This document shows positions 1 through 6,886 of a DNA stretch of 10,735 nt, piece after piece; within the stretch, counting starts at the first letter, position 1, and the number at the start of each line of letters is the position of its first letter. Where the stretch lies: the NCBI GenBank assembly GCA_036939975.1, contig JALLPB010001535.1:1-10735 (forward strand), in the 5' to 3' direction. A model generated the notes under the pieces. That model had not been told where the DNA came from and ran no database searches. It saw only the letters and a list, made by a program, of their open reading frames with translations. Source of the stretch: Cyclostephanos tholiformis. Its lineage: Eukaryota; Bacillariophyta; Thalassiosirophyceae; Thalassiosirales; Thalassiosiraceae. The translations under genes were made by a program, and so were the position numbers.

Positions 1-289
1 ACAAAGTCATGGTTTTGTAGGTATGAATTCATGGTTTTGCCCGGTTGAAAGACCATTTTTGAATGGACAGTTTTTGACCAAAAGGAATTCAAATGAAAAA
101 TGGCGAGAACATTGCTTTAGCTGCATATTCAACGGTAGGGACAACGAAGGAAGCAGCATGAAACATTTGAATGATGGTGGATCCATCTGCCCATTCACTC
201 CATATAAATGGTCTAAAACACCTTGTACATGTATGGAGTTGATATGGAAACCATTCCACGTGGGTTTGGGGCCTCAACCAATGCACCTT

Positions 290-560
290 GACATCATTTA
301 TAGCCTTGCTGTGATCCAGGAAATCTGCCAACTCCATGAATTCTGCACCAACAAGTCTGGTGGTGAAGGAATGATGGTAACGTCTCCCTTTCTGGGCTTC
401 CTTTGTGCATTCTTTGTGGCTGCACCATTGTACCATGTGCAACCAATGCAAACTCCAGCTTACAGTTGGGGGGAAACCATGCACACTCCTTGTGGCTGCA
501 ACATTTCACCTTGCTCTTTCTAGTATGAGGGGTACCACCAATTAATTCAAACAGCTTACA
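290..560 (-). pseudogene. Possible relic of a C/H (WRKY19-type) zinc-finger repeat protein
   Basis: Two minus-strand segments in different frames carry the same pentad-like motif. One reads SKVKCCSHKECA (about 480-520) and the other reads CSHKECTKEAQKG (about 395-435). WRKY19-type zinc-finger repeats, common in diatoms and other stramenopiles, have the form C-S-H-x-x-C followed by G-G-x-C-x-x-H-G. Here the CSHxxC half is kept, but the second half (GG-C-H-G) is mostly gone, and a frame change separates the repeats. Flanking minus-strand frames stay open (294-674 and 89-484) but show nothing recognisable. This could also be chance similarity in Cys/His-rich sequence. If it is real, it is a dead fragment unrelated in position to the clearer zinc-finger gene at 7273. 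Confidence 0.33.
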
Positions 561-996
561 TGGATGTGGCTGGAGTTTACAAGCAATCTCACCTCCCCCT
601 ATTCTCCAAAAATCCACCCCAATCTGCAGAGGCAGAACAGTGTAATGGTGCACCAATATTCCTATCCACAGCATATGATGGTCTCATCAAACATGACACC
701 CAAGGAAATCTGTAACTCCTCCCCACACTCTGATGGGGAACAAGTATGGTGGTAATGGCATGATAAATAAATAATTAAATGAATAAACTACTTAATGAAT
801 TATCACAATTTCTACATTGTGCAAAAGGGATAGACAAAAGTCTTTTTGATTGCCATGGTATACACCACAGCAAGGTAGCAATGGGGTGGTGGGGACACGT
901 CACAGGTGTGAGTGTGACATGAGCCCAGAAGTTCACTGTAATTTGTGTAACCATTGGAGCATTCCCAAAACTCTTTTTATGATTTGTGTTTTTTAT
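561..996. other. Spacer with no supported gene
   Basis: Open frames here are short and overlap on both strands without recognisable motifs. The part around 755-830 is AT-rich. I see no RNA gene or element boundary. Confidence 0.5.
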
Positions 997-1073
997 GCAC
1001 AAACTGTCTGGCCTTCAACATTCCCACACACAAACGGTCTGACCTGCAATTTTAACGCACAAACTGTCTGGCC
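997..1073 (+). repeat. Three spaced copies of a 17-bp motif
   Basis: The motif GCACAAACTGTCTGGCC occurs exactly at 997-1013 and 1057-1073. A diverged copy, ACACAAACGGTCTGACC, lies at 1028-1044. Start-to-start distances are 31 and 29 bp, about three helical turns each. The spacers are unrelated in sequence. The cluster lies about 100 bp before a GC-richer stretch and 400 bp upstream of the Harbinger transposase relic. It could be a set of protein-binding sites in that element's subterminal or promoter region. It could also be an old tandem repeat. Confidence 0.6.
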
Positions 1074-1396
1074 TCCTACCAAACTTACGACTCAGAGGGT
1101 GGGGGTAAGAATTCGAATCGACACCTCAACACCCAAAAAAAACTACACCGCGACACCCCTCCCCCCCTCCATGGCCACCGACCCATCCATATCGTCGCAG
1201 TGATGAAGAGTTAGCCGCCCCCCCCTGCACGGGACGTTAGAAAACATCCTTGCTGACGATCTCCCCGCCCGGCGCCGCTACTCCGCATCGACAGCCAAAA
1301 ATAATTTCCTACTGTACACATCATCGTCCATGCCGCTGAGGATGCGCTTCTTGCATCGCCTACTCCTTCTCTATTTTTTCATCGTGGGCAATATGA
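1074..1396 (+). other. GC-richer leader region upstream of the Harbinger relic
   Basis: This stretch is visibly more GC-rich than its surroundings, with C-runs near 1157-1168 and 1218-1226. An ATG at 1171 in a CCATGG context opens a frame that reads MATDPSISSQ and then meets two consecutive TGA codons (1201-1206). The same frame is then open from 1207 to 1506, about 100 codons, with arginine-rich patches. This may be the decayed N-terminal part of the Harbinger transposase, which continues in another frame. The link is inference. I recognise no domain in it. Confidence 0.3.
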
Positions 1397-2074
1397 AAAA
1401 ACGATGCGAGCAAAGAAGAAGCACTCCCGATACAGGAAGGATTTCTTCAGGAGTCTTTATATCGAGGAGTGCCGTTGGCAGTATCAAAAGATTCCGTGGT
1501 GTGCTCTGATTCCACTGAGTTATTGCCATGGCGAAAATTGCAAGCTTCACAAAATGATCAAGCATACATCACGATGATGGGCTTTGACTGCGAGTCTTTT
1601 TGAAAGATACTTGAGATATTTGCTCCTATGTTTTATGGACACACACCCTTTGACAGTTCAGGGATAATTGTTGACTTTGAATATACAATGGGGCGAAAGA
1701 GAGAAATGAAAGCCGCTGATTGTTTGGGACTGGTATTAGTATGGACTCGAACCTGAGGGTCATTAAATGTGTTGCAACTTGTTTTCTGACTAACCTATAC
1801 CAATCTCTCTGTTTATTTGAGATTTGGAATTCGTCTCATTGTTGAAACTTTTCACAATCATCCTCTTGCTCGAGTGTCTATCCCATCGGCCAAAGACATC
1901 AATTATTACAAAGCCGCTTTTGGGGCATGGCATCCATTGCTACATGACTGTTGGGCAATGATGGATGGGCTGAAGCTGCAGTTGCAGCAATTCGGGAACA
2001 CAGCAATTCAAGAGCAATTTTACAATGGCTAGACACATGACCATTATGTAACTTCTGTCTTTTGTTTTTGTCCA
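1397..2074 (+). pseudogene. PIF/Harbinger (HARB1-like) DDE transposase relic, N-terminal two-thirds
   Basis: A single plus-strand frame can be followed from about 1397 to 2074. Successive pieces read LPWRKLQASQNDQAYITMMG, KILEIFAPMFYGHTPFDS, GRKREMKAADCLGLVLVWTR, YLRFGIRLIVETF, CWAMMDGLKLQLQQFGNTA and EQFYNG then THDHYVTSVFCFCP. This order is that of HARB1-like transposases as I know them from diatoms. The Asp in MMDGLK (codon 1964-1966) is the probable first catalytic acid. In-frame stops lie at 1601 (TGA), 1754 (TGA), 1787 (TGA) and 2030 (TAG). The last sits where the family has Trp in YNGW. No indel is needed across this part. The remaining catalytic acids and the C-terminus are absent, because the frame passes directly into a DUF6818-like domain. 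The protein would cut and join element ends in the nucleus, but this copy cannot do so. Confidence 0.82.
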
Positions 2075-2459
2075 CCACCCATGAGCTATTTGGCCGAGGC
2101 CGTTGTGGACATTATTCCAATGTCCAATACTGATTGGGACAACATTTTGGAAATACACGATGCAAACCGGGGTTGAACAGGACCTCCGATTCTCTGAAAA
2201 GCAAATTTCAGGAGATGGCAAGGACAAAAATCCCCACAGGTGATCCCAATTGCCCGCATCACATTCATATCAATAAACGTGCATATTACAAGCTTGTAAA
2301 GGCATCAGATAGCTCAATGGGGGGGGGTCTGATGAGCTGGATTTGGGGCCAGAGGACGGGGTGAGTGAGGGAGGTGAAGGGGTTGGTGATAGTAGTTTTT
2401 CCGATAATGATGAGGATAGTCCAGCTATCCAGGAGATTATGGAGGGGTTGTACAAATAG
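2075..2459 (+). pseudogene. DUF6818/Myb-like Harbinger accessory protein relic
   Basis: The sequence reads YLAEAVVDIIPMSNTDWDNI in the transposase frame. After a frame change at the G-run 2169-2172 it continues NRTSDSLKSKFQEMARTKIP, TGDPNCP and KRAYYKLVKASD. The pattern SLKxKFxxxAxxKIPTGDPxCP with a following AK/KR helix fits the DUF6818-type DNA-binding domain that often accompanies stramenopile transposons. A second frame change in a run of nine G (2319-2327) leads into an acidic tail containing SFSDNDEDSPAIQEI, ending with TAG at 2457-2459. In Harbinger elements a transposase and a Myb/SANT-like partner are normally separate genes. Here the start of the partner is missing and it abuts the truncated transposase. 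The family name is moderately sure; the link to Harbinger follows from position and known biology. Confidence 0.58.
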
Positions 2460-2464
2460 GTGCG

Positions 2465-2550
2465 TTTATGACTTTTTTACACTTAAATTAGTAATATTTA
2501 AGTTTAGGTGTGACAAATTTAGCGAGATTTAAGTGTAAAAAAATCATAAA
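2465..2550. repeat. Left-end stem-loop of the foldback region
   Basis: Bases 2465-2488 and 2527-2550 are inverted repeats matching at 23 of 24 positions, with a 38-base loop. The arms contain a T-run/A-run and end in ACTTAAAT / ATTTAAGT. The structure begins five bases after the DUF6818 stop codon and ends about 20 bases before the left foldback arm. It could act as a transposon end structure or as a hairpin in the transcript's 3' end. Confidence 0.8.
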
Positions 2551-2570
2551 AAGAGTTTTGGGAACGCTCC

Positions 2571-3015
2571 ATTATGATTATGCCTGTCAGCGAACCCCGA
2601 CCACCTCCCATTTTTTTGGCACCTCCCACAACGCACCAGACCATGGCCCCAGAACCCCAATTTTTAAAGGTAAAGTACCAACATCTTGACAACTGGTGTC
2701 CGATTGGACTGCCAATTGCACCATTTGACGGGGGGTTTTATTGTGTTTCTGACTATATCCTATTGGCATGTAACATTTTGCCGTCTCTATTTATTTAATC
2801 TACTGTACCCAGGGTGGGGGGGGGATTCAGCAGCAAAAATTGATGGAAATGCTTGAATACGTCGGCTGCCGCTTGTTGGACATGGCTGCCAGGGGCATCA
2901 CTTGATGGGGGTTTTAATTGCGCATCCATTGATACCTTATTTTGCCGTGTCTTGTGCTCAGTTCTCTTTATTTATTCATTTTTCACACCCTGATGGTGGG
3001 GGGGGGATTCAGCAG
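2571..3015 (+). repeat. Left arm of a large inverted repeat (foldback arm)
   Basis: This block is the diverged reverse complement of 4039-4456. Shared stretches include the CACCTCCCACAA area near 2621, a long match around AAAGGTAAAGTACCAACATC at about 2667, the GGACATGGCTGCC region near 2880, and TTTATTTATTCATTTTTCAC near 2970. The left arm has about 28 bp near 2850-2877 that the right arm lacks. Inside the arm, two related units of about 115 bp each end in a G-run plus GATTCAGCAG (2824-2833 and 3006-3015, 182 bp apart). A plus-strand frame here shares the peptide FLKVKYQHLDN with the right arm. Confidence 0.85.
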
Positions 3016-3160
3016 AAGTTCACATCCCCTCCCCTCCTTCTCCTCCTCCTGCCTCCACAATGGACTTTTTGGCCACTCTAGGGGTGCAAGAAAGATCTTA
3101 TGTAATAATAGCGTCATTGCATTGATTTAATATAAATAATAAACAGTATGCTAACAATTG
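3016..3160. other. Foldback interior, left side: probable 3' flank of the captured gene
   Basis: This is unique sequence between the left arm and the glycine-rich tract. On the minus strand it lies downstream of the last glycine-rich open frame, whose stop is at about 3164. It includes an AT-rich run near 3125-3145 that could hold polyadenylation signals. I see no gene in it on either strand. Confidence 0.35.
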
Positions 3161-3163
3161 TAT

Positions 3164-4034
3164 CTAAGAATATCCATTCCCCCCCATGCTGGTCCTCATC
3201 CGCCTCCGCCTCCACCCGGACCTTCTCCTTCCTCCTCCATCTATACCTCCACCTCCAGCACCCTGACTTCCTCCTCCTCCTCTGCCCCGACCTCCGAAAA
3301 TATCCCCTCCAGATGGATCAATTATTCCCCACATCTTCCTCTGGCACACTGCCTTTCACCGCATCCACCGGTACCCTGCATTGGTCCACCACCGCCACCG
3401 TATCCTCCGCCTTGTCCACCACCGTATCCTCCGCCCATGCCTCTGCTGTTCCTACTCCATGATCCCCAATGAATCCTCCACCTCCTCTTTTAGCACCTCC
3501 GTTGCCATTGTATCCTCCTCCACTGACTCCTCCACCTCCACCACTGTGTCCTCCACACATGCCACCATCTCCTACTCCATCAAATCCTCCTCCAAAACCA
3601 CCACCATATCCTTTACAGTCGCCACCATTTCTGCCTCCGCTGAATCCTCTGCCATATCCTCCACCTCTCACATGAGATTCACCACCACCACCAACAACAA
3701 CACCGTTTCCTCCTCCCCCTCTAAACCCTCCACTGGCACCAAATCGACCAAAGGGTCTCATCATAATTTCCAGCTACCAACTGCCGCCCTCACCCATCAT
3801 CTGAGCCATCCCCACCCAATTCAGCTTCTGTTGGAACCACTGGTCTGTCCTTTTCTGTTTCTGATATTGTCCATAATCCTTCACTTCTTCCCTCACCATC
3901 ACCGCTGCCCTTGATGCCTCTGCCTTCAACTCCTGCTTTCTCATCTCAATTTTGATGATTTCATCATTTGACATCGGTGCATCTTTTCCCTTTGCTTTCT
4001 TCTTCAACTCGGAGATTGTTGACAGGTTTGCCAT
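3164..4034 (-). pseudogene. Glycine-rich (RGG-like) protein gene relic inside the foldback
   Basis: Reading leftwards from an ATG at about 4034, just inside the right arm, the frame gives MANLSTISELKKKAKGKDAP, then NDEIIKIEMRKQELKAEASR and DQWFQQKLNWVGMAQMMGEG. This is a lysine/glutamate-rich, probably helical N-terminal segment of about 85 residues. A TAG at 3774-3776 interrupts it. The same frame continues with MMRPFGRFGASGGFRGGGG and a long glycine-rich, RGG-like region. Farther on, glycine-rich coding continues in the other two minus frames (for example MGGGYGGGQGGGYGGGGG near 3380-3440 and GGRGRGGGGSQGAGGGG near 3200-3290), so at least two frame changes are present. RGG/GY-rich regions usually bind RNA. 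I do not recognise the specific family. The opposite strand gives proline-rich frames, but the helical N-terminus favours the minus strand. Confidence 0.5.
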
Positions 4035-4038
4035 ACTG

Positions 4039-4456
4039 CTGCTGAATCCCCCCCCCCCTCCACCATTGGGGTGTGAAAAATGAATAAATAAAGAGAATGG
4101 AGGGTGAGACACAGCTAAATAAGGTATCAATGGACGTGCAATTAAAACCCCCATCATATGATGCCCCCTGCAGCCATGTCCTTGATTTTTGCTGCTGAAT
4201 CCCCCCTCGCCCCAGGTATGGTAGATTAAATAAATAGAGTCGGTGGAATATGACATGCCACCGAATAGGATATAGTCGGAAATGCAATAAACCCCCCCAT
4301 CAAATTGTGCAATTGGCAGTCCGATCAGACACTGGTTGTCAAGATGTTGGTACTTTACCTTTAAAAATTTGGGGTTCTGGGATGGTCCGGTGCATTGTGG
4401 GAGGTGGCCCAAAATTGGAAGGTTCTAGGGGTTTGCTGGTGGGCATAATAAGTAAT
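4039..4456 (-). repeat. Right arm of the large inverted repeat (foldback arm)
   Basis: This is the diverged reverse complement of 2571-3015. It also contains two GATTCAGCAG-terminated units on the minus strand (signature at 4039-4048 and 4192-4201, 153 bp apart). The minus-strand frame from 4412 is open through the whole arm and runs on into the glycine-rich gene without a stop until 3776. It includes FLKVKYQHLDNQCLIGLPIA and SDYIL. Over the part matched to the left arm, some differences between arms are synonymous and some are not. Whether the arm itself was ever translated is uncertain. It may instead be 5' leader sequence that happens to be open. Confidence 0.85.
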
Positions 4457-4483
4457 TTGGTAATTTGTGACACGAGAAAGTCA

Positions 4484-4556
4484 AGTCTATTTCTTAAATA
4501 TCAAAAGGTCAAGACTAATATTTAGACTTCACATTTTGATGTTTAAGAAATAGGCT
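4484..4556. repeat. Right-end stem-loop 1 (two inverted copies of a 30-mer)
   Basis: Copy one (4484-4513) and inverted copy two (4527-4556) flank a 13-base loop. Against the perfect pair at 4606-4676, the copies match at 28 and 27 of 30 positions. The shared core on the plus strand is TATTTCTTAAAYATCAAAA. The structure lies 28 bases outside the right foldback arm, mirroring the hairpin just outside the left arm. Confidence 0.85.
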
Positions 4557-4604
4557 AACCTCTCAACATGGAATCTGTAGAAATTGTACTCAGTCCCGAC
4601 CTAA

Positions 4605-4677
4605 ACTTGACTTTTTGATGTTTAAGAAATAGACTTGACTTTTTGCAGTCTATTTCTTAAACATCAAAAAGTCAAGT
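4605..4677. repeat. Right-end stem-loop 2: perfect 31-bp palindrome
   Basis: Bases 4605-4635 and 4647-4677 are exact reverse complements, with an 11-base loop. The arm is the same 30-mer as in stem-loop 1, 50 bases to the left. A perfect stem next to a slightly decayed one suggests either recent copying or continuing correction between arms. It may mark the right boundary of the foldback element. Confidence 0.92.
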
Positions 4678-4947
4678 CTAATCTTCAACAAATTTAGCTG
4701 TTAACACATAAATGAAAAAGCTTCAAATCCCTACATACTTTTAGGTCAATTTCCATCAATAACACATGTCTTGCAAAAAGCATAAGCATTGTCACATTAC
4801 CTCAACTCCATTACTATGGATAACATAATATTAAAATGGCTATTACAATTGACCCATCACTTTGTAAATTTAGCTTTTTAGAGGCTCTGAGAGAGATGAA
4901 AGTCAGTCCATCAACCTATTTTATTTTATGATTTCTACGTGAACACG
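4678..4947. other. AT-rich spacer with no supported gene
   Basis: No open frame with recognisable content, no tRNA-like fold and no repeat was found by eye. It separates the foldback region from the direct-repeat pair. Confidence 0.5.
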
Positions 4948-5112
4948 TGGGTCTCCGACCGGACCTCGACTCTTGCCCGACTTGACTGCACTACAATGCT
5001 CTGCTGGATGCCAGCCCCCACGTACAATGTGTGGGAGAGAGTGAGAATGGTGACAAAACTTTGCTTGGGTTGGTCCCACACAACCCAGGCTCCCCTCTGA
5101 CTCAAAAAGTTG
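4948..5112 (+). repeat. Direct repeat copy 1 (about 165 bp)
   Basis: This pairs with 5260-5434. Shared blocks include TTGACTGCACTACA, ATGCCAGCCCCCAC, GTGTGGGAGAGAGTGAG, AAAACTTTGC and CCCAGGCTCCCCTCTGACT. Substitutions are scattered, so the duplication is not recent. Frames are open on both strands, but the two copies do not share a convincing protein, so I treat it as non-coding. Confidence 0.85.
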
Positions 5113-5259
5113 TCCATTGGTTAAAAGAGGGGAGTGGGAGCTGCTTGATTTATTGCTACTAACCCAACAAACAGCAGAGCATGGTGCTGTTGAGCCCAAA
5201 CGGAATGAGCTACCCTCATTCCATGATCGCCATTGCAGTCTGTGCATTATCCCAATCAA

Positions 5260-5434
5260 GTCTCCAACTGGACCTCAACTCTTGCTTGACTTGACTGCAC
5301 TACATTGCTCTGCTGTATGCCAGCCCCCACCTACTACTAGGTCCATACAAGGTGTGGGAGAGAGTGAGTGTGGTTTCAAAACTTTGCCTGGGTTAGTCCT
5401 GTGTGACCCAGGCTCCCCTCTGACTTGAAAATTG
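5260..5434 (+). repeat. Direct repeat copy 2 (about 175 bp)
   Basis: This is the diverged second copy of 4948-5112. It is about 10 bases longer because of extra sequence around 5331-5345. The 147-bp spacer between the copies (5113-5259) is not repeated and has no recognised content. The arrangement could be a pair of short terminal repeats, a solo-element duplication or an old segmental duplication. No terminal TG...CA signature convinced me that they are LTRs. Confidence 0.85.
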
Positions 5435-5809
5435 AAAAGTCATCCTACTCATTATCATATGACAAGTCATAGGGGAGGATGTTTGAGACATCCCACCACT
5501 GGGTCGGGGGCGGGCAGTCTGGGGCATCACCGGGATGCCCGCCATCCCAACACACTCACATCTCCCTGCACCATGGGCCCCCCCTTAATAACAATAACAT
5601 AGAAAGACAATAACAGAAATTTGTGTTTGGTTTTGACATTGCCCTGTATCATCAGGAGAAGATGCCAGGGAGTGCTGGACAAGCTAGTGCACCCAATATA
5701 TCCCAATCAGCCACCACTTTGTATTGCCCAATTTGTTGGTGTCACTATCAACAGTGTCGTGATGTGAGATGGTGTTATATTGCATGTATGCGAATTCACT
5801 GTGATGCCA
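5435..5809. other. Spacer with two short hairpins, no supported gene
   Basis: A small stem-loop (GGATGT at 5477-5482 with ACATCC at 5488-5493) is followed by a GC-rich one (GGCGGGCA at 5509-5516 with TGCCCGCC at 5536-5543). The remainder is downstream of the tyrosine recombinase relic on the minus strand and may be its old 3' flank. A short plus-strand frame (5623-5859) overlaps that relic and has no recognised motif. Confidence 0.45.
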
Positions 5810-6189
5810 TTATTCTTCAGGTTCAATGCCGTGAAGCGCGCCATTTGGTATTTCAGTGAATGCATTCCCCGTGATGTTGACAAAGTTGAATTTTCATTTC
5901 ATGGCCCGGCGGGACATGTTTTGTGCATAACACTTGAGTTCCTCCCTGATGTACTCCTTGAATGTTGACCTCGCCAATGTCCCATCTTCTGAATTTGCAT
6001 GTCCAAGTATCCCAAAAGTGTAAGTGCATTTGCGCTGCTGCTACAGAGGGAATGTGTATTGATGAGTGTGATTGGTATGCCCTTGGTTGTGGGATATTGT
6101 GATGACTGTGCAGGATTTGTTGTGCCAAAAGGAAGTTCGAAGGTCTTTGTCATTCTCCCATGTTGTCGTATGTGTAGGAAGCAGCAGCC

Positions 6190-6327
6190 GAGAGCCCTGA
6201 CCATACATAGGCAGTCCTCACAATTTGTTTCCCAATAAATGCATATTTTGATGTGGTGGCCGACGAGAGCCCTGACCGGACATAGGCAGTCCTCACCATT
6301 CATTTCTTGATAAATGCATATGTATCC
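6190..6327 (-). repeat. 75-bp-period tandem duplication inside the recombinase
   Basis: The plus-strand sequence GAGAGCCCTGACC starts at both 6190 and 6265, and similarity continues for about 60 bases in each copy. The period of 75 equals 25 codons. On the minus strand both copies therefore stay in frame, giving ICIYQEMNGEDCLCPVRAL followed by ICIYWETNCEDCLCMVRAL. Family members as I recall them have this block once. The first (distal) copy abuts the MITE. Confidence 0.85.
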
Positions 6328-6886
6328 CCATTATACCGCAAACTCTGTTTTTATATGGGGACTCCCCAATTTAGAATTTCACAATCTGCCTGCCCGATTT
6401 GAAATGGGGACTACTGTTTAAAATGGTCCCCCCATTTTCAAGTCATTTCAAAATAGTGACAAAACTTTGATTTCCCAGACTAGAACAAACTCCATTTTGA
6501 AATGGGTTAGTGACTGAATCGACTCCATTTTAAAACTGTCAACTCACAATCACCATTTTAAAATCATGATTGCCATTTTTAATGGGGATTTATTATACAC
6601 GGTCATCCATTTCAAATCAAAATGGGGATTGATAATAAATGTCCATCCATTTCAAACTAGAAATCACCATTTTGATATGGATATCAACAAGTCATCATAT
6701 CAATTTTTGGTATTTTTGGTGAGAGGGGGCTTCTAAAAAGCAACTGGAATGCCCAGCCAACCCAAATACCCCATTTCAAAATGGGGACTCCCCATTTTAA
6801 ACTGGGTAGGCAGACTACAAAATTTTAAATTGGGGAATCCCCATTTAAAAACCATTTAAAAACAGAGTTCACGGTAAAATGGGGAT
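6324..6886. mobile_element. 563-bp non-autonomous inverted-repeat element (MITE)
   Basis: The ends are long inverted repeats. The left one (6324-6395) and the right one (6804-6886) match at about 61 of 72 aligned positions, beginning ATCCCCATT and including ACTCTGTTTTTA and CCCCAATTTA. The right end has an 11-bp tandem insertion (TTTAAAAACCA type). The interior is filled with CCATTTTAAAATGG-like palindromes and has no open frame of note. The element sits between GWKGVCV and ICIYQE of the tyrosine recombinase, so its boundaries are supported independently by the broken gene. Target duplication is unclear. An 8-bp candidate (TATGTGTT / TATGCATT on the minus strand) matches at 6 of 8. The superfamily cannot be named safely. 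Confidence 0.88.

Noticed and set aside
23..523. 166-codon plus-strand open frame near the left edge
   Set aside because: It has no recognisable motif and overlaps two open minus frames that carry repeated CSHKEC text. It is most likely a shadow frame.
997..1073. CRISPR-like array
   Set aside because: There are only three 17-bp units, one of them diverged, with spacers of about 12-14 bp, in a eukaryote-like window without cas genes.
2270..2455. Minus-strand serine/proline-rich frame opposite the accessory domain
   Set aside because: It is the antisense of the glycine/acidic tail, which continues a recognisable domain on the plus strand.
3158..3675. Plus-strand proline-rich frames (runs of PPPP and YPPP)
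   Set aside because: They are the opposite-strand image of the glycine-rich tract. The minus strand has a non-repetitive helical N-terminus joined to it, which the plus strand lacks.
4948..5434. LTRs of a retrotransposon
   Set aside because: The spacer is only 147 bp, the copies lack clear TG...CA ends, and no primer-binding site or polypurine tract was seen.
5477..5543. Bacterial-type terminators
   Set aside because: The two hairpins are not followed by T-runs, and nothing else here suggests bacterial transcription.
5899..6303. Calling the 134-codon minus frame a free-standing gene
   Set aside because: It is the middle part of the larger tyrosine recombinase relic. It continues in another frame below 5967 and beyond the MITE above 6886.
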